A DNA stretch of 64,000 bases, from NCBI RefSeq assembly GCF_037038585.1, contig NC_092560.1, forward strand, positions 84,661,549 through 84,725,548. The letters run 5' to 3'. Shown here piece by piece: positions 12,501 through 23,490 of this stretch (position 1 is the stretch's first letter; the number at the start of each line of letters is the position of its first letter). The position numbers and the translations under genes were made by a program. The notes under the pieces were generated by a model that did no database searches, was not told the origin of the DNA, and saw only the letters and a program-made list of their open reading frames with translations. The DNA is from Patagioenas fasciata (lineage: Eukaryota > Chordata > Aves > Columbiformes > Columbidae).

Positions 12501-12785
12501 GTGTTGTAGCAATTAGAAAAAGCCTTAGTGCATTTTAGAATCTCTAAAACAGAATAAGTGGAACAGTTAGACTTAGATGTGAACTGTATATAATGTTAAG
12601 CTGTTTGTAAGAAATGACCATTTTGTGTTAAATATAAACAGCAATATATACACTGTGGTTAAAGCTTCCATTTTTCCTGATCTAGGGCTTTACACCATTT
12701 GTCACGTCTCCAAAGTCTTGAAGATAATGGCAACCAACAAGAGCAGACCAGTGATCATGAAGATAAGCAAGAAATGAAAGAATAA
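6516..12785 (+). CDS. C18orf54: C18orf54 / LAS2 (lung adenoma susceptibility protein 2)
   Basis: Seven coding exons: 6516-6789, 7938-8693, 10042-10192, 10549-10657, 10946-11077, 12039-12112, 12686-12785. All splice phases agree (1,1,2,0,0,2) and give 531 residues plus TAA. The first ATG is in the exon after acceptor 6463; an in-frame TAA at 6471 blocks an upstream start. The N-terminus (RSPDSTVSSLLRSFS, SNSWIRYKDKFYSSASEALE, AYIEDFD) is the recognisable LAS2 signature. The large second coding exon is Ser-rich and low in complexity, with a repeated short motif around Trp-Leu (NYPRWLTSQKS, HYPAWLKSYS). The C-terminal exons are acidic and helical (LEALKLMLFKLQAIQ). LAS2 is poorly characterised; in mouse it is linked to lung tumour susceptibility. 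Position next to STARD6 supports the call. No frameshift seen. Confidence 0.92.
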
Positions 12786-12811
12786 TCTCTGAAATCGATA
12801 AATTACAGAAT

Positions 12812-12817
12812 ATTAAA
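12812..12817 (+). promoter_or_regulatory. C18orf54: C18orf54 poly(A) signal
   Basis: ATTAAA lies 27 bp after the stop codon. No AATAAA is nearby, so the main 3'UTR would be very short. Confidence 0.5.
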
Positions 12818-13044
12818 GTATTCTTAGATAAATAATTGGTCAGCCTGACCACTGGTCAAAAGTCTTTTGAAAGCCGAACCAGTGCATGTTCCCAAAAATG
12901 TTGTATTCAATATTTCTGTGCATGTGTTCTTAATATTAATTACTTCAAAGCTTAGCTGATTATTAGTGCTTCCAGTAGGATCTAACAATGTGGCAAGAGA
13001 TACCGCTTTTTAATGAGTACATAATTAAAATAATGTGAATGTTT

Positions 13045-13800
13045 CCATGGAATCGCAGCCTGGTTGGGGTTGAAGGGACCTCTGGAGATCATCAGTCTAA
13101 TGCAGGGTCACCAGAGCAGGTTGCACAGGTCGGTCCAGGCAGCTTTGAATGTCTCCAGAGGAGACTCCACACCTGCTTTGGGCAACCTGGTCCAGGCTCT
13201 GGCACCTCAAAGGAAAGAAGTTGCTCCTCATATTCGGATGGAACCTCCTGTGCCTGGTGATGACGTCCAGAAGGAGCTCTTCCATCACCTTTCCAGGGTT
13301 GGAGGTGAGACTGGCCTGTAGTTTCCTGGGTCATCCTTCTTACCCTTTTTGAAGACTGGGCTGGCATTGGTCTTCAGGCACCTCTCCTGTTCTCCAAGAC
13401 ACTTGAAAGATGACGGAGAGCGGCTCTGCAATGACATCTGCCAACTCTCAGCACTCCTCGGTGCATCCCATGGATTTGTGGTTGTCCAGTTTGCGTAAGT
13501 GATCTCTAACCTGCTCTTCCTCAACCAAGGGCAAGTCTTCCTTTTGACCAACTGTCTCTAGGGTCTGGGATTACATAAACACCCTTTCTCCACCCAAGTT
13601 TTGATAGGAACTCCTTACTCATCTCCTTTACTTGATTTCTTCTTCCTAGGGATGCATCTTGAGCTTGGAGGAAATGATGTTGGAATATTACCCAGCTCTC
13701 TTCAACCCCCCTAGCAATTTTCAAAAACAAAACCGTTTGGCCGCTTCTAATCACCACTTCATTACACGGCCCGTTAGGAAGAGGGAGATCAGTATCATGC
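13045..13800 (-). mobile_element. Internally deleted CR1 LINE
   Basis: On the minus strand, conceptual translation gives ORF2-like pieces: a linker resembling the CR1 stretch before reverse transcriptase (LQAQDAS...MSKEFLSKLG, near 13600-13740), then FKKGKKDDPGNYRPVS (13325-13375), the RT region 1 motif. Only about 60 bp later (through a VPGKVMEE-like stretch) the sequence jumps to the CR1 3'UTR (13045-13250), so most of the polymerase is missing. The copy is old and not coding. Confidence 0.8.
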
Positions 13801-16800
13801 GTCAAGTTAAGCGATAAAGTTTAGCAATAATATGATTACATAATATTTTCAGTGTTTTCTAACAGGACTTGAGTTGATGTAATTTTATGCTCTGTGTTCT
13901 CCAACCACCAACTTAGCAAATCTATCGCATCAAGAAGTGTCTGAAGTCTTTTTGCGTTGTTCCCCTTTCCCATCCTAGTAAAGCCGGGCTCTTTGGGGAG
14001 ATAAGGCCTGGTTTAGAGCCATCCTTGCTGGGAGAGAAACAGAACAGTTCTCACTACCGCTGGGAAGTCCTAATCTCCCATTTTCCTTTGTTCTTGGATT
14101 TGGAGCATAAAAAAAATCCTTCAGTGGGCCTAAATAAGTGGAAAAATAATAGATTTAAATGTTTGTTTCAGCATAATTGAATAGAATTAGCTCGTGAAAG
14201 CCACCGATAAGCACCAGAACTTGCACAAGAGAGAGAGGAGTGTGATTTACCCCGTTTGGCAACGGAGAATGGAGAGACAAAGGGAAAAGCTGTGAGTAGG
14301 AACTGGAGTTGTGAACTGAAATCTGTTGGTGGAACATTGTGCAAGCAGCTTTCTGTACCTCTTCTGAGGCTTGGAGAATGCGGCCTGGTGGTTTGTGCTG
14401 TCAGCAAACCACACAATGTGCCTTTTTTTAGTGAACTGCTTCCTTTTAATGTGGATATTTATAGATACATATGAGAAAGGAGGTATCTGAGCACGTACTG
14501 ATGCTGGAAAACGAAACAGAAAGCAGAAAAAAAAACAGTAGAAGGAAGATGAATGACATATTTCTCCCATCTTCCTGTTAAGGATTAGTAAACAGACTAA
14601 TAATAATAAATGACTTCATTTTATGGCTGTCTAGCAGCATGAGAACATAGGTGGGTCGTAAGTAATACGTAATAATGCATTTCAGACAGATTTTATTGAT
14701 GTTTCTCAAATGCTGGGAGCTTGACCTGAAAGCAGGGGTGGGAAAATGAAGTTATTCCTTTAGAAAACTTGCTTGGAGAAGCTTTTCTAAAGCATTGCAG
14801 GGGTGCATGGGTCCAATGTAAAGCACCCCCTGCTCCCTTAGAGCTTCTCTTGGTGTTAGGGCAGAGTTTGTTTGCTAGTTAAAATGTCATTTTCATTAAT
14901 TCCCCCATGGAGAATTAATACTCATACTAATCCATATTAGTGAGGTTCCTCATCCTTTGGAAATGTTTATTACCCTCTGGATATCTCTCTTATCAGTTTA
15001 ATAAACTTTGGAGGATTTCAACACAACATTTGGGGGGGTTTGTGGCACACAGAGCAAGGTAACAACTCAAAGTATTGTTGAAAATATTGAATATTCATAT
15101 TTACTAGCTGTATATTGGCCAGATCATGGATAAGGTCCCCTGTGTGAGGTGCTGTACTGCACAAGATAAAAATAACAGAAGGTGTAAATTAAGTACTAAA
15201 CAAAAGCAACTAGCATATCCAAGATATCAGTGATGTTCTTGTGCTCAAGGCTACAGCAGAGAAAAGGGATTTTATTGACCTACAGTCATAGTGAAAAGCA
15301 AAAAGGCAGGTGGCAAGACAAGAGAGCAGGAATTGAGGGAAATACTACAATAAAAATAGCAGTCACCATTTCTCAGCAAGTTATTATACAAGAACTGTTT
15401 GCTAAGGATGTACACAAGTATTTATGATCTTATGTATTTGCATACGCAGGAAATCTTTCCCGAGGGCACTTCCTGAATTACGATGTATATATGTATCAGT
15501 AAAACGGAGTGGGGGGAAGTGGAGGCTTTGAAGCAAGAGTTCTCTTGAGCCTGGTGAAGATCCTACCTGTGGTAAGACTGCGACTTGGCGTGGGGGGGAA
15601 TATTCACCGGTGGGGTGTTTGATACCTGATTCAGTCTGCAAAGGAGGATCTGAACAATTGCAAACCCCATAGTCCCTCATTAGCAACCTATTAATTATTT
15701 TCCTGCGTAACTCGGATGCTGTGAGCTCGGTTGTGGTTGTTTTCCAAGAGGTGATTGTGGATTCTCACATATATATATATATATATATATAAATATCTGG
15801 AATTGTGAAATAGTGCAGGCTGGGTGGAAACTCGGTGGAAGAACCTAAAAGGTTGTAGACAAAGGTGTGATTTAGATAATGTAAAAGTTGACTTGGTGGC
15901 ATATTTCATTTGTTAATGAATTAATATAGAAAGAAAACAAGAAGGGAGGTGACACCCAAAGCAAAGGGAAGGATGATGTGTTTCTCTGAATATTCACCTT
16001 TGTATTGAAGTCTAGAAAATTGACATAATCTATTAATTAAAACTATCGTTATGATGATAAAAGTAAAAAGCCTGAGTGCTCTTTGAGGACCTACCATTAA
16101 GTTCACCGGAACAAGAAGGATAAGATGGAAAGAGCATTTTTGTGAACAACCAACAATAATTTGCCTTGAGGAGAAATTAGTTAACCTGATATTTGTTGGG
16201 GGAAATGAATGAAATACAGAGTATCCAGGGTGTATTTAGCCTATGGTAATGTCAGGTTTTGATACAGATTAATACAGGATGTTCTTATAAGGTTTTCAAG
16301 AGGTTTAGAATGGGAAAGAGGAAGAATAGCAAAAAGCAACTACCAGAAATTACATCCAAAGCACAAAAATGAGACACAAGGAGGATGAGCTGCCGAAGAT
16401 AACAAACTAACCCAAAAGTTCCTTGTTGCTTCTGCTAGTAAACAACAAATTAGTCACTAATACAAGGGAGATTGTGGTCCGTGAGTTCCCTGCAGAGAGT
16501 AATAAATGATGTCGGCGAGGGTTATAATGTTTACTTAGAACATCAACGGCAGCGGTAGATAAAACGCAGATTACAACGGGGAGAACGTGACTCGTAGCTC
16601 TTGCACAACCACCTGTGTTCAGCACCTCCCGCAGGAACACAAAGCGCTTGGAGAAGCGCCCAAAGGTGTTTTCCAGTTATCAGTGATGTTTAGAACTCTG
16701 TAGTCCCAAAAGAGTCTAGAAATGGGACCAGCCAAGGAACTTTGAACTGAAAGTCAGTTCAATGATACCAGAGAACTGAGGCAATAAGCTTAACCTCAGC

Positions 16801-17408
16801 TTCCTAGAAGTACGTAATAAAATATAAAATACATCAAGGAAATAAGGAGGGGAAGAATTACAAACAGCTCTCACCTCGTTGGGCATTTCCTAGGTATTTA
16901 GGTCCATTGTGGGAGGGTGAAACTGAACAGTTCTGTCGCAGCAAGAGAGATTTAGGCTTGTTAAAAGCTTTTTAACAGTGACATGTAAGCAGGAAAAAGG
17001 GTTGCCAAAGAAGTTCTAGAAGCTCAACCGTTGTAAGAGTATTACACAACCAGGCAAAGCTGTTATTTGAGTATCTTGAGCCCTTAGCATCGGTGAAGGA
17101 GCTATATCTGCTTTCTTTTCCAAAGCATTTGGTGGTTCGGGCTCTGTCTCATTGTCACGTTGTGTCTTGGGGTTCATGTGGTACGTGAATGATGTGAAGT
17201 CTGCATGTGGGAATTGTCAGACTTTGCTGTTGTAGTTTAGTAAAGAGGTTTTCCTGTATTGCGTCACATTTCTGCACAAGGGTACTTCACTAAATATTAG
17301 CGTTGCTGTGCAGAAGAGCATGAGTCACTTCCCTGGACTCTGACATAACTGAGCACCTATCAGAATTAACATTCTTTTGGTTGTTTTCTGCGGCCTAATC
17401 TATTTCAG
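13801..17408. other. Intergenic; AT-rich, no gene seen
   Basis: AT-rich sequence between C18orf54 and the cupin gene. It holds an (AT)n run at 15769-15791. Any upstream non-coding exon or promoter of the cupin gene should be here, but none could be recognised. Confidence 0.5.
15769..15791. repeat. (AT)n microsatellite
   Basis: Uninterrupted AT dinucleotide run of about 23 bp. Confidence 0.9.
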
Positions 17409-17417
17409 CTTCACTAA

Positions 17418-20400
17418 ATGGATAACCAGGCATTCGAAATGCACGGAGAGAACCTACGAAGCGCTTCCCAGGGAAAACAGTGGCCCCAGAAAGAGGTACC
17501 AGTCATTGCCTTTTACATCATTACAGAGCCAACCCTTGGTTTATAATATAACCTAATCCTATATTATTAAGAGAGTCTTGGAGAAAATAAAATCTCTGAA
17601 GAGCTATAACTGTGAAGGTCCTAAAATACAAACTCCACATTCACCAGCTCAGATTTGAACTGTGAGACATAATTCCCTGGCCCCACTTAATAACTAAAAT
17701 CTTTATCCCGTAGCTACTGGACTAAGTAATTACCTTTGGAGGATTCCCCATTGATTTTAACAGAAAGAGCTACTTAAAAGGTCATCTTGTGGTAACATTT
17801 AATATCTCTACGTAGTTACACATGAGTTTCACCTTTTTTTGCCCTGGAGAAAAGTAATTTGGATTTTCCCAGTCAAGTTTTTACTTCTTGGGACTTGAAT
17901 TGACTTCACGTGGTAAGAGTTGGCGTATCGCTCATCCCCTGTTACAGTTGTTTGCCATCAGTGCTGCTTCTTGGCTATAAATACACCGAGGGCAGCGATT
18001 TCCTCCCGACATAACTCGCTGTATAACGTATCGTTATGGAATATGTGCAGCATCCTTTCTACTGGAAAACTAATTAGTGGATTGGTGCTGCCGCTGTGAA
18101 AATGCTGGAAATTAAAGGTCCTTCAAATCTGGTCCTCAGTGTTTTGTCCCACGGCCTAGAAACAGCAATGAAAAACAACTTGAAGTGCGTGTTAGATCTA
18201 ATAAAGCTCTCTTTTGTTTTTAATTCAGGAAAGAAAGGGCGGCTGGTCCCTGATGAAAGTCTTTCTGGTTTGCCTGTTGGCCTGTGTGATCACCACGGCG
18301 ATCGGGGTGCTGATCCTGTCCTTGGTTTATGTGAATAACCCTCCTTTTGTGAGAGGCACCGATGGCGGAGACAACGGAGCATCTTCCCTGAACCCAGAGG
18401 AGAAAAGCGTGGATGTCAAATTCCAGTTCCTGAATCACCTGGGAAAATCAAAGGTGAAGGCATCTTTGCTGTGTGCTTCTCAAATCGGAGTGTGAAATGC
18501 TGAGAAACAAAACCAGAGTAGCACACAGACCTTTTCATTCTTAGGACGGGATTCAAACAGAACCAGAGTAGCACGCAGACCTTTTCATTCTTAGGACGGG
18601 ATTCAAACAGGTTCTGATGTTGCTATTCAAAATGAACTCCAGGATATTGCTTCAGTGAGCTGAAATGGATTGATTGCCAATGGAATGGAGCCCTAGGAGT
18701 TCTGTAGGTTTTGTTGAGGTGTATTTTGGTACTTATAGAAACATTGGACCAAACTGAATACATGCTCAATCTTCTAAAGATATCTTTATATAAAAACAAT
18801 CCCTGATTAAGGGAAAAGGGTAGATTAAATAGTAGGGTATTTCAAACTGACAACACACTTATGTTTGCTTTAGCTTTGCCATTCACTTTCAAACAATGCT
18901 TTGAAGAAAGCAAACACAAGTGTTTAAGCGGAGAGCAACGCTTTTTGTTTTCCTCGGTACAAGGGGATTCTTGCAAGTGCAAAATATATTCTACAGGAAG
19001 TAGGAAAATTGGGGAAGGGACAGATTTGCAGCCATAGACGTTCAGTTTATGTTTTGAATCTCAAAGTTTAAGGATATACAGAACTGACTTCCCAAATCAA
19101 AGTCCAGAATGATGGAAAAGAGGAGCAGATGATTTTGTTCCTGATATTGCTGTTTATCTCTTGTAGAAAAAATATCATTACAGCATGACATCAGAAAGTA
19201 TAGAAATGATTGTGAGAAGCAAGTAAAATACATAGAGAGGGAATCCTCGCTGAGAAAAGGAATAGGTGGTTTCAGTGACCCACAATTAATCCAATTCTCC
19301 ATAACTCTCCAGGTATATACCTACCCGGGTGGTGAAATTCAGTGGGCAAGATTCAGGAATGACGTAAATGAATATCTGAGTGATGAAGAAATGGCGTTTG
19401 GCAAAAGCATCAATAACCATCGCTCCAAAATGACTTTTGGAACCTTACGGATCAAGAGCAACGGGCTTCGGGCTCCCCACTGGCATTTTAATGCCAACGA
19501 GCATGGCTATCTGGTGCAGGTATTATCTCATTAGCTCAGCTTTATTAATTGCTTTTGCCGTTTAGAGCATCATGTATATATAGAAAATGTCCATACATAA
19601 AAAAGATGACATATACATTAAATACAAATGTTAACAGGTAATAAAAGCAGAACTATTGATTGATTGATTAGTTTCCTTGCTTGAAATAACATTTTCAACT
19701 GGAAATGCTCAAAATAGGCTGTTCGATGTTATTTGTGAGAGGAACAAACACCTGTAGATTCCAATGAAAATAAAACCTGAGGTCAGAGGAGATTTTGGAC
19801 ACCTTAAAGTGACAGAAGTTTATGTACTTATCCAAGTGCTTGCAGTGATTTCAGGAATTGTTATTATAGAGCTATCATAGAATCACAGAGATTAAGGACT
19901 CTGAAGGTTCTGAAGAAATTTGAAACCAAAATGATCTTTCTTTGGAAGCATAGGTGCTTCCAAATATCTCAATCATTAGCTTATTTCTAAGAATAATTAT
20001 TAATATTTTGATTTTGGTCAAAGATGATTCCTTTATAGCTGCTCACAGCCTCTTGAGTACGAAATGGTTCAAGTCCAAGCCATGTGTGTTTGCCACGTGT
20101 TCCTCAAACCTTCTAAAACGTTGTCAATTCTGGATTTCAAGTCGCAAAGAGAGCGTGTCAGGATCTGTTTTCCCCTAAGAACCTTCAGCTTATTCAAATT
20201 TGCAATATTGATTAAATGAGAGAATGTTAATTAGCATGGTTAAGTTCTGGTTCTGTTCCAGGGCACCGCCTGGGTGGGAGTGATCGGCCCAGATGACAGC
20301 GTGGTCACCACGTACAACGTCACGGCCGGCCAGGTCATCTTCTTCCCCAGAAACACCGTGCACTGGATCAAGAACGTCGGGCCGGACGACTGCCTGTTCT

Positions 20401-23328
20401 TGCTGTTTTTCACAACGCACGAAGAGCTTCAGACCTTAGATGTAGATGATGCCTTTTTCTCCACCCCAGAGGACATTGCAGCTCGAGCGCTTCAGGTCTG
20501 TATGATCGGATAGAGCTAGGATTCTATACATTAACATGACTCTATATGTTGTAGGGAGGATCCTCCCTATCTCAGCTGTGTCCATGTCCTTTGTGTCACA
20601 CTGGGCCACCCTGTGTGTTCATTAATACACAAGGAGAAATAAATGATGATGCTCTCTCCAATAAACACATTTTCCCCTCCACTCTCCATATTTATTCCCA
20701 ATTCATGGCGGATCCTCCATATTTCCAATGAGGAAGGGAAAATAAGTGAAGCCCAAAGCAAATTTCCCAATAGCCCTTTGTGGTATGAGAAGATCTTATC
20801 GGAGACTAAGTTCATCTCCTTGTTAAAATGGATCGTATTTGAACCGAGTAATTAGTGTGTCCCATGAGCAAGAATATGCCCGCAGTTTCTGCTGAGACTG
20901 AGGGATGTGCATGTTCAAAGCACAAAGTTGCGATAGACCATCCCACCCCCAAAAATTGGATGGGAGAGGATGGAGTTTCCCTTCTGCTCCAAATTTCTGT
21001 GCTGAGAAGGAAGGGCAGAGCAGAGGAGCGAAATATTGATGGGGTAAGGGAATGAAAGAGCTTTGTCCACAAGGCAGAATTTCAGGGATATTCAATGAAG
21101 CAAAGTTTTAATGACAGTTTGTGTGTATCTGTTGCATTAATGTGTGTTTTGTGTCCCGCAGCCACAAGGTGGAGTCAACTTCATCAGAACCTTCAAGAAA
21201 CAAGCAGAAGATCAAGCGATTAACCTCCCATCAAACTTAAACGAGCTGGTACAAAATGCCACCTACGTGCAGTCTCCAGACAACCTTGTGTGGCAATACT
21301 TCTATGATCTTAAAGGTATAGATGCATATAGAATTGTGTGTGAGAGCTCTTGGCGCTTCTAGAGCGGGAGAGTAGTCGATTCATTCAAACAGGACTTAAA
21401 AAAATAGAGAGAGAAATGATGAGAAAATATCTTGGTATTATATCTAATGGCTCCTAAGCAATAACCTAAATCTAAACTTGGCAGAAATTAACATTTAACA
21501 GGCCAGGAAGCTCTGCAGCAATTTAATTGGAGACTGATTAGTGCTGAGTTTATTAGAATACTTTGTGTTTCCATGTGAAACTTCAATGAATAAACACCTC
21601 ATTATGTCCTCGCTTTTCTTTTACAAATACAACTTCATAAACAGCATTGAGCCACATTCACTGGGTGGTTTATCGAGAATGATATTAAACAACGCTGCAT
21701 ACAACCTGGATCTAGTGATTATCAGTGAGCACCTATGAAACACAGATGGCAAACTTAATTTCAAGTAGCACAATTAATTCTAAAAGCTATAAAAAGCAAA
21801 TATGGGTCTGGAGCTCCACACAGAGCTGATAGAGCTTGTGAGGAGTAAATGTGGACCAAAGTGTTCTGCTGCACAAAATATTGTGGCACACAATCAGGTT
21901 AAGATGAATTAATATACTTAATATAACATGAATTAATATACTTCAAGTGTGTTGCTACTGATTGTGATTTGGGATGGAGAAAATGGCCTTGGAGTTTTGC
22001 ATTATGGTTGTTTGACCACAGAAAAATAGGTCAGCTAAATGGGATTCGTTTTGGGCTGGTAAGATTTAAGGCCTTTAGTACATAGTAATGATTTGAAGTT
22101 GGCCAATGCAAGCGGTGTTAAACCTGGTTGAAAATGCGATGTCTTTGTTTTAGGGTCAGCAGAATACCCCTTCCCAGGAGGAATCTTCCAGTGGGCTCGT
22201 TACCGCATCAATGGCACCGGACTTAACGAAACGGAAAGAATCTTCAGCGAGTCGCTGAACAAGGTACGTGCTTCCAATGGGTACCGGAGCTATTTAAACC
22301 CAAGGCCCACGATGCGATTTGTGTCGTATATAACAAATGTAGGCAATTCTGAGTGGTTTTGCTCTGCTTTTCAGCACGAAAACACCCTGACGTTGGCAAC
22401 CCTGCGCATCTTCAGCAATGGGCTGGGGCAGCCGCACTTCCACTTCAACGCTAACGAGATGGGTTATGTCATTAGCGGCTGCGGGCAGGTAATTGGTGAC
22501 ATGGGTGAGGGAGAAGATGGTAAAACAATTACAGACCTAATGGTTCCCAACCTCAATTAATAATACTCCAATTAGTAGTATTACAGAACTTTGTAGAAGG
22601 AAAGTGAGGATACAAATAAAATGTTGATCTCAGTTACATTTTTCAGCTGCTTCAGCAAAATCCCACGTGCTTGGGAGCACAAAATACAATAGAAACACTT
22701 GATTTAGTGCCTCTGAGGAACAGATAGAGAAAATATAGTAAGTATTAAGATTTAGAGAACAGGATTTGATGATGTTTTGCACTCAGTGCAGATTTGAAGT
22801 GCCAAGATAATTGAGGTGGAATGATGAGACTTCACACTGTGAGGGTTAATGTGGGATTGGGGTCTCAGTGCAAACGCTGATTCTCCGCTATCTGCAGCCG
22901 TCACTGCGTATTTATCCACTATCAGCACACTGAAAATGGTTGAATATTGATCCTTTCATTGCAATAGGTCGGAGTTATTCTCTCCGGAGTCACCGCCAGC
23001 TTCAACATCGGCATCGGAGACGTCATCTTCTTCCCTGTCGGAACCCAACATTACATCAAGAGCGTGTGCGATGAGGATTTATTATTGATTTTAGCCTACA
23101 GCACGGGAAACCAGGTGAGAATCCATATGAGCAAGAGGAGTAAATTATCCAGCTGTCCATAATGTTGTAGAAATTGCTAGGAATGCTGTGATTTTTCTCT
23201 CTAAAATCACATCTTTTTCCTCCTAGCTGGAAACCCTTCGCATGAACGACTATTTCCGCAGAACCGCAGATCACATCCTCGCTCAGCTTTTTTTCAAGGA
23301 ACAGGCCGAGTTTAAGAACTTCCCCTAA
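17418..23328 (+). CDS. Membrane-anchored double-cupin protein (DYNAP-locus bicupin)
   Basis: Nine coding exons: 17418-17495, 18229-18453, 19313-19519, 20262-20495, 21162-21315, 22154-22263, 22375-22488, 22968-23114, 23227-23328. All phases agree; 456 residues plus TAA. Residues 1-36 are hydrophilic (MDNQAFEMHGENLRS start, ERKGG before the membrane). Residues 37-61 form one hydrophobic segment (KVFLVCLLACVITTAIGVLI, then LSLVYV). Two cupin domains follow. Domain 1 has PHWHFNANEHGYLVQG (H157, H159, E164) and GQVIFFPRNTVHWIKN (H204). Domain 2 has PHFHFNANEMGYVISG (H357, H359, E364) and GDVIFFPVGTQHYIKS (H402). This is the Mn/Fe-binding His3Glu set of germins, oxalate decarboxylases and Physarum spherulin 2. 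N-glycosylation sequons NVT, NAT, NGT and NET sit after the membrane segment, consistent with type II topology and an extracellular or luminal enzyme. The acceptor before the first coding exon implies a non-coding upstream exon. Substrate is unknown. Confidence 0.93.
17975..17983 (+). promoter_or_regulatory. TATA-like box upstream of the membrane-anchor exon
   Basis: CTATAAATA inside intron 1 of the cupin gene, about 250 bp before exon 2. A transcript from here could retain the sequence before exon 2 or splice differently. The first in-frame ATG would be 18253, giving a protein that starts directly at the hydrophobic segment. This is inference; AT-rich introns produce such boxes by chance. 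Confidence 0.3.
18511..18610 (+). repeat. 50-bp tandem duplication in cupin intron 2
   Basis: 18511-18560 and 18561-18610 are identical except for one A/G difference (gcacacagac versus gcacgcagac). It is a recent local duplication. Confidence 0.95.
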
Positions 23329-23469
23329 AAATGAAGCTCACGACCTCTCTCAGCACCAAACGGCTCCAGGAAAGTTCATATGATCACCGTGTTGCTAATT
23401 ATAAAAAGCTATTTTCTCTTTTGTATTTATACAGTGTTTTATTTATAGTGCAATGTAATTTGATTGTAT

Positions 23470-23475
23470 ATTAAA
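23470..23475 (+). promoter_or_regulatory. Poly(A) signal of the double-cupin gene
   Basis: ATTAAA 141 bp after the stop codon, followed by a T/G-rich stretch (ctcttgctctgtgt), giving a short 3'UTR. Confidence 0.6.
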
Positions 23476-23490
23476 GTACTTTCTCCAGTT

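Noticed and set aside
19870-20180. Short CR1-tail-like atcatagaatcacagag
   Set aside because: Only the tail motif matches; the following sequence does not follow CR1.
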